From Dryococelus australis (taxonomy: Eukaryota; Arthropoda; Insecta; Phasmatodea; Phasmatidae): a stretch of 64,000 bases of DNA. The stretch covers positions 290,356,966 to 290,420,965 of the forward strand of contig CM057009.1 in the NCBI GenBank assembly GCA_029891345.1. Direction: 5' to 3'. A program made the position numbers and the translations under genes. This document shows, piece after piece, positions 36,060 to 46,362 of this stretch (position 1 is its first letter; the number at the start of each line of letters is the position of its first letter). The notes below the pieces were generated by a model. The model was not told the DNA's origin. It saw nothing but the letters and a program-made list of their open reading frames with translations, and ran no database searches.

Positions 36060-36245
36060 CATGTTTGAGGCCGCGAACCGCTGGAGTGATAAAGGCGACA
36101 TTGCAACGCGCATCAAGTGCCACATCGCCGCTACGCACAGGGCTCTGAACTGGCGTACACTGTTCTTATCGTGTTGCATGCACCTACGGGACATTTAAAG
36201 CGGTGCATCTGCTATTTTATTTGTGGGAAGTGAGTAATAAAGTTC
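36060..36245 (+). repeat. Dispersed repeat D, copy 2
   Basis: Matches 24386-24580 (shared GATAAAGGCGACATTGCAAC region, CTACGCACAGGGCTCTGAAC and GCGGTGCATCT). It lies immediately beside a SINE and lacks the 58-bp duplication seen in copy 1. Confidence 0.6.
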
Positions 36246-37180
36246 AAATCAGGGCCTATATCAGTCTCGTTGGTATTCACCCACAATTTATAAAGCTACA
36301 ATAGTCAGAAAACGTCGTTTTGGCCGTGTCGAACAGCTTCAAATAAGGTTTGCAGTGAGTGGTCAGTTGAAAGTTGTATCCCACCCTATTCTGAAGTGTC
36401 ATTCATGTTTCGTGTAACAAACAGATGGTAAACACATGAAATAGTTTGTTTTATACACGTGTTTTGCAAACACACTACAACTTATTTCATGCACCAGGTA
36501 GACGGGCGTCTTGAGGCCGATTGGCATCGAATTTAAAATGGAGGTCGTGGCGTTATCAATGCGTTATCGTTATCTTCATGTATAGATAGTGCAACAGTGT
36601 ACTCAAATTAAGTTAAAAACGATCGAAAATTAAAGTTTTCGTAAAGTTGACTCAACTTTAATATAGCATAAAGGTCACATAGTGTCAGCCAATCAGATCC
36701 AAGATACGATGTTTCCTTTTTGTTGTTCACTACCAACTCCCGTGTGGATTCTAAAGTGTGTGGATGGCATAAGATTGATAAGAAATTTTAAGTTTAAATT
36801 TTGTATGTGCGTGTATGCTGGATGAACAAATTAACGATATTAAACACCTGAAAATAAGCGTTAATTTAGGAGGCAGATAAGGTAACTATTGTCACATAGA
36901 TGCGAATGTTTGAAATATTGTTTCGGTAATTTTTAATGTGTACATTTGCTGTTTGTATAAATACATAAAATCATACGTGTATATGGAAAACGCGGGAGTT
37001 GTTGGGAATAAAAAATAAATACTGTACGACAAAAAGGAAATATCGTTTCTTGGAGCTGACTGACTGGCACTACGTTACCTTTAGGTTATGTTAAAGTTAA
37101 GTCAACTTTATGTACGGAAATGTTATCTTTACCCCATTCTCAGATCCAACGTAAACACAGCTGCAATTTCATTAAAAAAA
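36246..37180. other. No recognisable gene
   Basis: AT-rich, no repeat match noticed except the AAGTTGACTCAACTTTA palindrome-like word near 36,643 and AAGTTAAGTCAACTTTA near 37,093. Confidence 0.45.
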
Positions 37181-37740
37181 AATATTGGGTTTGGCTGTGT
37201 TGGGGACACGGCCGTTTGTTATGCGTGAATACGTCTGCGTTGACGCGCTCGGACGCCTCGATGTATTTTTTTTTTACGTTCCCGGCACCGCTTCACTCGA
37301 TCATATGGGGGTTTTATGGGTATCACTGGATTGCTTTCGAGACGCTCTTTCGAACCGTATACGATTTACGTATTTCAAATTGGCTTTCTGACGAGTATAG
37401 GCCAAAATTGTGCTAGTTCTCTTAATGTTTTACATTGAACTGATACGATTTCACCAAAAACACGCGTTAGAAATGTTTTATACACGAGATTGATTGGCTT
37501 TGGCGAGAGCTGTCTATTGAAACCTAAACGAGCGTCGTAGCTTCTCTCAATCGAAAGTTATACTACACGGAAGTTATGAGACGCGGTGAAACGAACTCAA
37601 AATTGCGCTTCGCATCCCCCCCCCCCCTTCCCATAATTCCGCGCGCGATGCTTCGCAGTCCTCACTCAACGTAACATATTCTTTGGTCCTTTGGCAATCG
37701 AGTGGTGTGATTGCATTGCGAATGTAGACGATAGACTGCG
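37181..37740 (+). repeat. Dispersed repeat family R, copy 1
   Basis: About 560 bp matching 48078-48605 in the same orientation at roughly 80 percent. Shared words include TTGGGTTTGGCTGT, ACGGCCGTTTGTT, TTACGTTCCCGGCACC, GACGAGTATAGGCC, AGCGTCGTAGCTTC and TGGCAATCGAGTGGTGT. C-runs interrupt it. No inverted termini, poly-A or coding frame common to both copies. Confidence 0.82.
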
Positions 37741-38355
37741 AGCATGCGAAGTTCAATGTGAATCAATAATCACCACGGCTTGCCGCGAGAGTCGGCAGGG
37801 ACTATTATTAATCTACGCGCCGCAGCTCACTGCGTTATTGACTGAAACTAGCCCCCCCCCCCCCCCCCCAGTTTTGACACAACAACGGGAACGGCAGCAC
37901 CCTCCCTTTTTGCGCCGAAACAGTTGCACTCGGCAACTCGTGGTCTGGCCGCGGATCAAAAACCCTCTGATAACGTTCCAGGACAGCACCGGAGCCTTGT
38001 CATGCTTCTACGCGTCGTGCATTCATTGGTCGGGGGATTTCTCTCACGTTCCCCTCTGGCATGCACAGTTGACCACCGCCACCACGATTTCGACCTTAGT
38101 GGATCGCTCACCAGGGCGGCGTTCCAAAACATTACTCTGCGAGTGAACTGTTCTATTTGGCTGTCCCAGAAATAAAAATAAATGCTTTACTTGCTCCTTG
38201 CAGTGTCCCAAATCTGCAGAGTAATTACTCCGAGCATCTTGCCAGAATAAAAAATTTACCCAGACTATTTCAGCGAGTAATGAAGGGTAAACTGATAATG
38301 GCGGGAACTTTAATAGGATTAAACAAACTGAAAGGTAATGAAATCATTGTGGCTA

Positions 38356-38590
38356 TAGGTCATCCACGGTAAAGTGAGCATTTTTGAAAGCCTTCACATT
38401 TGGAATAGTAACCAAAAAATATATTTAATTTTAAACTTTAACATATATACAAGAGTAATGTGGAATATATACACTGTGTTCATTATTTAGATAGTAATAT
38501 TTTTTTTTTTAAATATGGTCTAAAGATAAGAAATGGCTAAAAGAAAAAAAGTAACTAGGGCCTCAAATTGGTCACTTTACTGTGAAAAGC
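38356..38590. mobile_element. Short MITE with family A termini
   Basis: The left end TAGGTCATCCACGGTAAAGT leads to GAGCATTTTTGAAAGCC. The right end reverse-complements to ATGCTTTTCACAGTAAAGTG then ACCAATTTGAGGCCC. These are about 36-bp inverted repeats matching the family A terminus, around a 160-bp AT-rich core unlike the longer copies. Confidence 0.7.
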
Positions 38591-38844
38591 ATATACAAAC
38601 ACACACGGGGAAATTACAAATCATGAGTGATAAAATTCATATTTTTATTTAAAAGTTAACTTGTTTAAACGTTGCAGTTTTAGGCGTAATGTTTATGATT
38701 AACTTACTTTAAGTAAAGCATTTTATGTATATAAATAATTTTTGGGAAAAGAAAGAATTTGGGGAAAGTGATAAATATTTTTGGAATTCACATTGGTTGC
38801 GTAATCAGTACATGTTTGTAAACACAGTATATCATTTACATTAG

Positions 38845-39043
38845 GCTCGTTCCGAAACCATGTTTATCCTCGTTTTCGTCAGCTGTTACTCTCTGTATCT
38901 TTACTCTTCTCCCGGAGAGAGCCCAACAGCAACGCCCGCTGTGTTTTCCATCGCGGAAAGCAGGGTACACCCGCCGGGAATCGAGCTCAGTTCCCCTAGG
39001 TGGGAGGCGAATATTCGGACCACTATACACTACAGCGGCACCT
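38845..39043 (-). mobile_element. tRNA-derived SINE, second family, minus strand
   Basis: The reverse complement begins GGTGCCGCTGTAGTGTATAG, continues GTGGTCCGAATATTCGCC and carries the B box CTCGATTCCCGG. The body after the tRNA-like head (through AGAGCCC... and ACAGAGAGTAACAGC) differs from the main family, so heads are related but bodies are not. Confidence 0.6.
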
Positions 39044-39136
39044 TAACTTCCCGTGCGACCAGACGGAATTAACTAGGCATAGACCCACGAAAGCGGTCAA
39101 CAAAAACGAGAATTAACTAGGCGCGCACGTCGGTTA

Positions 39137-39380
39137 GTAAGTGAACAGATTTTGGCGGCACTTAACAGCGAGGTCTTGAGAGCCCACGAGGGTGGCTGAG
39201 GTGAGGATGGAGCAGCGCCGGAATGAAAGGGCGAAGGAAAATGGAGATCCCCGAGAAAACCCGCTGATCAGCGGCATCGTCCGGTACGTACGAAAATCCA
39301 GGAGTGGCTCGATAGGGGATTAACCCCGGTTTGCCTTGGTGGGAGGCGAGCAGACTAACAGCTCAGCCACCGATGCCCTC
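39137..39380 (-). mobile_element. Full-length SINE, main family, minus strand
   Basis: 3' hairpin GGCACTTAACAGCGAGGTCT then TGAGAGCC, middle GAGATCCCCGAGAAAACC, B box complement GGGGATTAACCCCGG, and head complement ending CCACCGATGCCCTC. It faces the + strand copy at 39629 about 250 bp away. Confidence 0.85.
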
Positions 39381-39628
39381 GCGGGCGCTGGTGTTTTAAC
39401 TTTCGCCCTCGCCGGCCCTACCGGGCGTTTCCAGCGGTCTTCACTGAGTTGCGTGGAAGCACCCGCCGGATAGTTGACCGCTGCTACTCGCCCTCGCCGT
39501 GGGAATCGATTTTCTCTTCCCCGAACTACAGGTTGAAAACCCCGCAGGCCCATCAATGGCCGCACGTGATCTTTACACATGCACAAATGTTCGATGACGT
39601 CAGTAACATACAACCGACTTCATTTGAT

Positions 39629-39897
39629 GGGGGCGCGGTGGCTGAACGGTTAGCCTGCTCCGCCTCCCACCAAGGCGAACTGGGTTCAATCCCCGTCCGG
39701 CCCAACTCCCGGATTTTCGCATGTGCCGGACGATGCCTGTGGTCGGTGTGTTTTCTCGGGGATCTCCTGCTTCCCCCGCCCTTTCATTCTGGAGCTGCCA
39801 CATAATCACCTTACTCCACCCTCTTCAGCTCTCAAGACCTCGATGTTATGAGCCACCCGAATCTCTTCACTCACGCACTCACTCACTCACTCATTCA
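39629..39897 (+). mobile_element. Full-length SINE with target-site duplication
   Basis: The head GGGGCGCGGTGGCTGAACGG contains an A box close to consensus, and GGGTTCAATCCCCG is the B box. The 3' hairpin core is CTCTCAAGACCTCG and the tail is (ACTC)n. It is flanked by CTTCATTTGAT (39618-39628) and CTTCATTTTGAT (39898-39909), a 11-12 bp duplication as made by LINE-driven retroposition. The good boxes and visible duplication make it one of the younger copies. Confidence 0.9.
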
Positions 39898-39909
39898 CTT
39901 CATTTTGAT

Positions 39910-40690
39910 AAAGACATTCTGGCGGCTTGGTGTGCATGGTTCTATAATGCTTCAGCTGTTCCAAAGACATCCGTTATAAGCCGTTAGCGGCTTGAAATAA
40001 GGTAATAAATAACTGATTTTAATACTTTATACCCACTGTTTTTGGAAAATAAATGGTAAAAATCGATTCCGATTTGCTAAAGATAAAAATTTTATCTATT
40101 AGCTCATGATAATTTTTAATAAACTTCAAATTTGTCGGTTGTGACATTTAATCATCACGAACTCTGCTGGACTTCGTAAATAGACACAGATGTTTAAATA
40201 TATTGCGGCCAGATGTAACTGTAACGGGAGCCCAATTTTCAAAAAGGAGACGAGTATCGGTGTGTGTGTGTTTGCAGTTCTGAATTGCCGCATCACTGAC
40301 GATTCCCTGACATCGAACGGAAACAAAGCTGCTCTTTTTTTCCTCCTTACGCCAGTCGCCCGAAGCTCGACCGCGCAGTTCTTTCAGGTACTTCTCGAAG
40401 ACTTCCCGCATTGCTCCCCACCCTCCGTATTGAAAATGACTGCGCGCTATTCTTCTGCACAACTTCACCTGCGCTCGAACTTAGCTCCATCGTTATTCCG
40501 TACGACCCAATCTTTGTTTTTATCGTCGAACGCAGAGTGTTCAAAAGTAAGTTAATACTTCCCCCTCTCAAAACAGCATCGCCTGAACGAGCATCGGAAC
40601 GACCCACATATCGGTGATTTTTTTTACCTCCGCGGGCAATACTCCGGCATAGTTTCCAAAACGCTGTTTGCGGCGTGGCGGTTGCCTGCA
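39910..40690. other. Upstream flank of the CpG island
   Basis: G+C rises from about 40,330 onward. Several ORFs overlap on both strands (40190-40555 plus, 40347-40691 minus) but show no recognisable domain. It may include distal promoter or 5' untranslated sequence of the gene at 41119. Confidence 0.35.
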
Positions 40691-40997
40691 CCTGTGATTT
40701 AACCCAGTGTTACAGCTGGAGAATCGATTGGACCATTTTGCGCCTCTTAGAAGGAAAAGGGGAAGTAAGGGCGAGTGGGGAAAGGGCGAAAAGGGCCGTG
40801 GTGGGGCGTATGGATCGTCGCCGGGAGGGGGGGGGGGGGGGGGGTTGCGCTCGCGCGGGTAGGCAGGCGGGCACGTGCATTAAGGGCGGGCTCAGGGTCG
40901 CTAGTTGAGGCCAACGGCCGCCAGAGCGCAGCGGGGTGGCGGACGAGCGCGTCACGTGGTGCCGAGCGGGTTGCGGGACCACGGGGCGGCAGGCGTG

Positions 40998-41100
40998 ATG
41001 GCAGTGTTGCCGCTGCTCGCTGGCCGCGGACGTCGTGGATGGAGCCTGCTCGCCTAGAGGACGCGCCGGGCTGGCCGTGATGGCCCCCGCGCGTACCTGA
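40998..41100 (+). promoter_or_regulatory. Cluster of three short upstream ORFs
   Basis: Three ATGs upstream of the proposed start open short frames: 40998-41057 (19 codons), 41039-41080 (13 codons) and 41080-41100 (6 codons). The second and third overlap as TGATG. The last ends with TGA at 41098-41100, in frame with and 21 bases before the main ATG. If the transcript starts further upstream, they would lower initiation at 41119. Confidence 0.4.
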
Positions 41101-41118
41101 GAGACCCAGGAGGCGGCG

Positions 41119-41212
41119 ATGAGGCGCGCACGCATGCCTGCGGCGCCCACCTTCCTCGCTCTCGCGTGGCTCGTCCTGCGCGTCGTGCTTGCTCTGCCTG
41201 GACGAGTGTTTG
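41119..41212 (+). CDS. First coding exon of a secreted or membrane protein gene (partial)
   Basis: ATG at 41119 has a G at -3 and an in-frame TGA 21 bases upstream, so it is the first possible start in frame. It encodes 31 residues: basic MRRARMPAAP, then a hydrophobic stretch TFLALAWLVLRVVLAL, then PGRVF, the n-h-c layout of a signal peptide. A second ATG at 41134 would also give one. The exon ends at 41212 with one base of the next codon, directly before GTGAGT, a consensus splice donor. Signal-peptide exons ending in phase 1 are common in immunoglobulin-superfamily and other extracellular proteins. The next exon was not found, so the protein cannot be named. One arginine interrupts the hydrophobic core. 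The alternative is a chance ORF in a CpG island. Confidence 0.6.
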
Positions 41213-41218
41213 GTGAGT
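41213..41218 (+). promoter_or_regulatory. Consensus 5' splice site
   Basis: TTTG followed by GTGAGT fits the metazoan donor consensus. It sits immediately after the signal-peptide-like coding stretch. Reading through into the intron stays open to about 41301, so the donor is inferred from its sequence, not from a stop. Confidence 0.6.
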
Positions 41219-41428
41219 CACTTTCCCTGCCGCATAGCTGCCCCCTCCGCACTCCCCCAGGATCACTCGACATAACCAAAACAAACACAAATTTTTTTTA
41301 ATGTGTTATACCAGGCCGTGGAACACAACTCGGGCCATACCGAAACTGCCACAGAAGTTCATCTTGAAAATTTTGAACACAAACGAACAAGAGCGATACC
41401 TGGTGCTGTCCGTGATGAAGAGTGGACT

Positions 41429-41472
41429 TGTGTGTGTGTGTGTGGGTGTTTGTGCGTGAGTGTATGTGGTGC
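41429..41472. repeat. GT-rich microsatellite
   Basis: Interrupted (GT)n tract with TGTTTGTGCGTGAGTGTATG. It inflates the open frames at 41303-41790. Confidence 0.85.
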
Positions 41473-41479
41473 GGGTGCA

Positions 41480-44240
41480 ACCCGCCGACAAATGGCGAAA
41501 GTGGCGATCACCAGCTGGGCAGGCTATTGCTCCTCGACTTGCCAAAAGCACGACTACCCCGGATATTATGCGGGAATAAATTCGCAGCTGCTGCTGGCCA
41601 TGTTTCTCTGTCGTTGGAAATGCTTGGCTTCAGTGCCCTTCGTGCCCGACGGACATTTTACCTTCCCAGGCGTGAGAAAGTGCTTTGCCCGGAGGGGAAT
41701 GGAGGGGAAGGAGGGGGCGTATTTGTCAACACGGATCGTTTTGCGATGGTTTCCCTGCCCCCTGCGTGCGTAGGCAACCTCGCAGAGTGAAAATGCCAAC
41801 TGGGAGGGCCTACTTGGCTCCAGGGTTATTTCTGGAAGCTGATAAGGGGGGGGGGGGTGTTGAAATCGCCTATTATCAGCTGCTCCAGAAACGAGAGCCA
41901 TTATTTAATTAAAGGAGGGCACATGTCGTGATTCATATACACTAGTCCACTTCCGCACCTGCATATACATGCATGGAGTGTTTTCTCTCAATTTGCATGA
42001 TCTTACGTACTCTGTATAGTGCACGAACTTCCTTTGTCCAGCACTGTGTATTACTAACTTCATTATGACCACTAGTTTTTGTTTACAATAGAATAACTTA
42101 AACTTAAGATACAGTTCTCTGAGTAATTAAATATGTTTGATTTCAGTAAAGTCACTCTTACGAAAATCTGTTATAGCAAAACACTTTAAACACTTCTTAA
42201 ATATTTTAGAAATTCGATCTGGGAAATATTTATTGGGAAAAATATTAATTTAAATTGATAAAAAGCTATTTTCTGTTCAAAAAGAAACGTTTTCTTTCAT
42301 TTATCTTTTAAATTGTATTTTTTAAAAAGAAGTTTCTAGTTTAAAGTACCAAAGAAGTATGGTATTTCAGTTTTAAAATAAATAATACTTTTCATGTCAG
42401 TATTACGAATTTCACCATGGAACCGACTTGAAAAGTATTTTACAGAAAGCATCTGCAAACGTTGCCAATGTTTGAACAAAATAGGCCCAAAATCACAAAC
42501 GTGTAAACAGGAGCAAGTTTAGTTAAAAGTAAGTATTATGCAAATTACTTTAGAGAATTCGCTACGAAAAATGTTTAACCCATTTTTTTTATTCATAAAT
42601 CTTTTGTGTACTCGAAACGCGCCTTTATAAACTGTATATTCTTAAAAAACAGAGCCTTTTTTTAGTTCCACACAGTGATAAGGGAGCTAGTGCATGATAA
42701 ACACGTAGTGTCAGACAATAAATGTTTTTAATAATATTAACTTGCAGATTTCAAGAAGTTAATTTTTAGTTATAGCGTACACATACTATAACAGCTAACC
42801 ATCTTTAACTTCTCAGAATGTTCACACAGCAAAGCACTTATACGACAGACTGGTAATCGGTGATTTATCGTGTTTTCTGCGGAAAATAAAATGTATTTAT
42901 TAAATACCTTTATTTTGGATTGTATAAGAACTAAGTTAAAATTTTTTAATGTAGATTTTCATTGGATTTTCCTCCATTAAATACCAGACCGGTTAAACTA
43001 CTTATTGTGTATGAAAACAAATTGCGGAGGTGAATAAATGAGAAAAATTATAATATAGTAGAAACTGCTGTCGATATTAATACTTTATTCTGTTATGTGC
43101 CGAAGAAAAAATAATTACCTACTTTTTCTTTGAAAAAGAATTTAAAAATGATATTCTATGACTTAAGAGTACGTATATTTTTCACTTCTGCGCAATTTTA
43201 CGTGCCATGAACTTGCCAACATCAAATACTATAACAATGATTACTTCCCCATACCACGCAGGACTAAAGTGATTGACTAAAGAGAAATTATCGCAAGTCT
43301 ATTTAATTATGTAATGCGGTTGGCAAAAATAATTCCACTTTAATATACCAATACTTTGTTGACCCGATTTCTTACTATCGTAATTTCCAGAGTACAGTGC
43401 TTCTAGATAGGATTATTTTTTACTATCTATAATTAGATGTTCGAAGTTAAAGTTTTTTCAATATTAGTCGTTTTATTTTTCGGAAATGAAAATCTATCTT
43501 GCTGCTTTCGAAACATAAAAACCAATGTAGTTATCGTGCGATAAGTTATTTTACATCTCGATTTACCGCACTGTCCTTTCATTTTTTTTTTTTCACAAAA
43601 CTTAGTCCCGAGCTATGAATACAGTAATGTCTGTAACAATAGTTTGCATACAGGTTCATTCATGTTTATCTGCTATCGATATTGTAATGGTGTCTGCAGT
43701 GACGTTACAAATGTAACTGCGCGTATGTCAGAGGATAACAAAACACTTTGGAAGCATTTATCATCCAGAAAAGAAATATTTTGCGAACCAGACTGTACTT
43801 AATGACCAGTAGATCTTCCCCCTTTCGTCTCGACACCAATTACGCCCCCATATTGCGCTGCTTGGGGAGTAATCAACATTTCAGTGCACTGCGTGGCCAT
43901 GTTGGAGCCCTGTAAATAAATAGAGTTTGGCCTGCGTTGCCTTCAGCAAAAAAAAAATGGATTCCAGATTTTTACACACGCTTAAGTTACACGTAGGCAT
44001 GAATTCTTTATTCAGTTATCTAGAATTTATTCGTTTAATTACTCCATATTGCAGAATATTTTTTTTTTTTTCCCGGCTGTGTACAGTCAGCAACCAGGAC
44101 AAATGCAAGCGTGGATAACATTTCTACCGGCAGCTACTGGCACATCAACATTTTAAATACTGACCACTGAATTTAGAAACGCCAACAGAAAGTATTCTTT
44201 TGTGCTATAGTAAGGTGTTACGATTTGTTTGAGGTTAATA
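41480..44240 (+). other. Probable intron 1, no exon recognised
   Basis: G+C falls from the island to AT-rich by 41,950. Homopolymer runs occur (G-run near 41,850; T-runs near 43,585 and 44,058). No conserved motif, repeat match or splice-bounded coding sequence is supportable. Confidence 0.4.
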
Positions 44241-44244
44241 CGGA

Positions 44245-44595
44245 GCTGTTATAAGCCCTGCTTAGTTACTTATTTCAGCCCAGTGTATTCATCCGCCACA
44301 AATAGAAACTAACGATCATGGACTTAATGGCTAGAACGTATCGGTCGATTACATTTTGCTGAGAAATGTTTAATCCCACTGATATGCAGCTTTTTAACCA
44401 ATTATTTTCCTAATGTGTATTAAAAAAACGAAATTATCATGTGTGATTATGTAAATATTAAAATTTTTAAAGGGCGTTAAAGTATGGAACTACGTTTCTG
44501 TATTCGCTAACAACTTTACTGGAAGTGATTCAGTCAACGGGCAGAGTTTAGGTTAAAATATGTGTTAATAGACAGGGATTTTTAAAGATGTTTAT
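44245..44595 (+). repeat. MITE family A interior, copy 3, termini lost
   Basis: Shares AAGCCCTG near the start, TATGGAACTAC...CAACTTTACTGG in the middle and GACAGGGATTTTTAAAG near the end with copy 2 (33916-34336). Recognisable inverted termini are missing. Confidence 0.55.
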
Positions 44596-44711
44596 GTGAA
44601 ATATAATAACAGTAAATAAGATAAATTATTTACAAGTAAGTATTTTCTTCAAAGGGAAGTTTCTATTGTTTACAAAACCTGAAATGAAAAATTACTTTGA
44701 AGCTTTTTCAT

Positions 44712-45150
44712 ATAGTCCATTCATGGTTACTTTCAACTTTTCTGAAGCCCTGCTAAAGTTCAACTTCAAGGATTTTCCTCCGCCTCATGCAAACAAAGCT
44801 TAATCGTGTCTAGGAAAATACAGAAAAGGGAAAACGCACCTCATTTATGCCCACTCAGTTTAGTAATAATTTTGCATAAGAACTTTTTCTAACTAGACAT
44901 TACCAACACACCTTTTTTCTCCCTGTTCTTATTCATATTAATTGCAAATGATGCATTATAAATTGTAGATAAAGTAAAAGTATAAATTCAGTTTAACGAA
45001 ATATTAGGTACTTTTATGTAAACAGAAATATAAAACGCTTATGATACACGGCATATTTAGAAAACAACAAAATACGTCATACATGGGGCGATTGTTCGAA
45101 GTCTTGATTTAAAAAATTGGGATGAAACCGTGAATAGACTATATCACGTG
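44712..45150 (+). repeat. Dispersed repeat BC, copy 3 (longest)
   Basis: Begins TATAGTCCATTCATGGTTAC and contains CTGCTAAAGTTCAACTTCAA, TTACCAACACACC and AAAACGCTTATGATACACGG. It has no insertion at the place where copy 2 carries the Harbinger element (ACTTTTTCTAACTAGACATT). Confidence 0.75.
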
Positions 45151-46100
45151 TGATTCAAGTTTAATTAAAATAAAATTTCAAGTGGTTGGCGCATACATGC
45201 TAATGACAAGCTTGTAAATGGTTTCAATGATATTTGCAGTTTGCCTAGGCAAACATGCAGCAAATCTTATAAATAAAGCTCACTGAAAGGTTGACGTGTG
45301 GAAAATTGTTAGTTTCATGACAAGCTTACCTCAAGCTTGAGTGAAACAGAGTATGCGATGGGTCAAGTTGAGAGCTTAAACTTACATTTATTTATTAAAA
45401 CAAATGAAGGGAAAATAAACCAACGTAAGTGAAAAATTTCTAATATAGTGAACATTTGAAAAAGCTATGCGAGATCCACTGACATCTGCAAAATTATTGT
45501 CGGAGGTTCACATGAATTTCTAGAGCTGCAAAATTAAAACCCGAACATACTTAATACATAGTAACTATTCTCCTTAATTTTGAATTCTGAAAACTAACAT
45601 TATTATAGCACTGATCATTGAGACCTTCAATGTGTTTTTTTTAGTGCGTGTTTTGAGAAATTTTCCGTATTCTGTTCACTATTTTCCCAAACATTTTTTC
45701 AAAACTGCAGAGTCATGTGTGTACACAAAAACTTTTAGCAAAGGAAATTTCAGATATATTTATCTAGAGTGAATTATTTATCATTAATATAATCTTATAT
45801 CTGTGTTAAATACGTATAAAACTGATCGATTCACAGAAAATATACAAATAAGCTTAAAGATACCATAATTTTCTGCTAATGTGAAAATGTGTTTTAAATT
45901 CGAATTGAACTTAGGTAAAGCAGACGTCTAAAACGTAAATATTTTAAATAATTTCGCAGAATTGAAAATAAACTAGGTGACGGGCATGGGTATCTCAACG
46001 GAATAGAAAGTGGCCTGTGATATATATATATATATATAATGTTTTGAGTAGGGGCATTTTTTTTCCAGGAGCGCATAATACGTGATCTGGGGAGGGGAGT
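45151..46100. other. AT-rich non-coding stretch
   Basis: No gene supported. Short (TA)n at 46020-46038. AAGCTTG words recur near 45,210 and 45,325-45,345. Confidence 0.45.
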
Positions 46101-46104
46101 GGAT

Positions 46105-46362
46105 AGAGTTGAGTGGAGAGATTTAAGCGGCTCTTAACAACGAGGTCTTGAGAGCCGATGAGTGTGAAATGAGTTGAGCATGGAGCAGTGTCGGAATGCA
46201 ATGGCGGGGGTAAGACAGGATATCCCCTATAATACCGGCCGACCAGCGGCATCGTCTGGCATGATTCTCAATTGCGAAAATCCGGGAGTGACCCAGCCAG
46301 GGATTGAACCCGGTTCGTTTTGGTGGGAAGCGAGCAGGTTAACCACTCATCCACCGCGGCTG
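46105..46362 (-). mobile_element. Full-length SINE, main family, minus strand
   Basis: Tail complement GAGTGGAGAGATTTAAGC, hairpin GGCTCTTAACAACGAGGTCT plus TGAGAGCC, B box complement GGGATTGAACCCGG, and head complement ending TCCACCGCGGC. The middle block is eroded. Confidence 0.85.

Larger units (their letters stand above)
40700..41230 (+). promoter_or_regulatory. CpG island, likely promoter and 5' UTR
   Basis: About 500 bp very rich in G+C and CpG within AT-rich DNA, with a G-run near 40,825-40,845 and many CGCG/GGCGG words. It ends at the first coding exon and its splice donor. No TATA box or initiator could be fixed, which is usual for CpG-rich promoters. It is by far the most CpG-dense part of the window apart from transposon ends. 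Confidence 0.65.

Noticed and set aside
27490..39900. tRNA genes at the SINE heads
   Set aside because: A and B boxes are present but the acceptor stem does not close, and each head is followed by the same SINE body and tail.
40710..41288. 192-codon minus-strand ORF, the longest in the window
   Set aside because: Antisense to the CpG island and first exon; low-complexity Arg/Pro/Ala composition expected from GC-rich DNA with few stop codons.
41303..41790. Two overlapping + strand ORFs of 156 and 122 codons after the first exon
   Set aside because: Kept open by a GT microsatellite and GC-rich intronic DNA; no family motif, and they lie after a strong splice donor.
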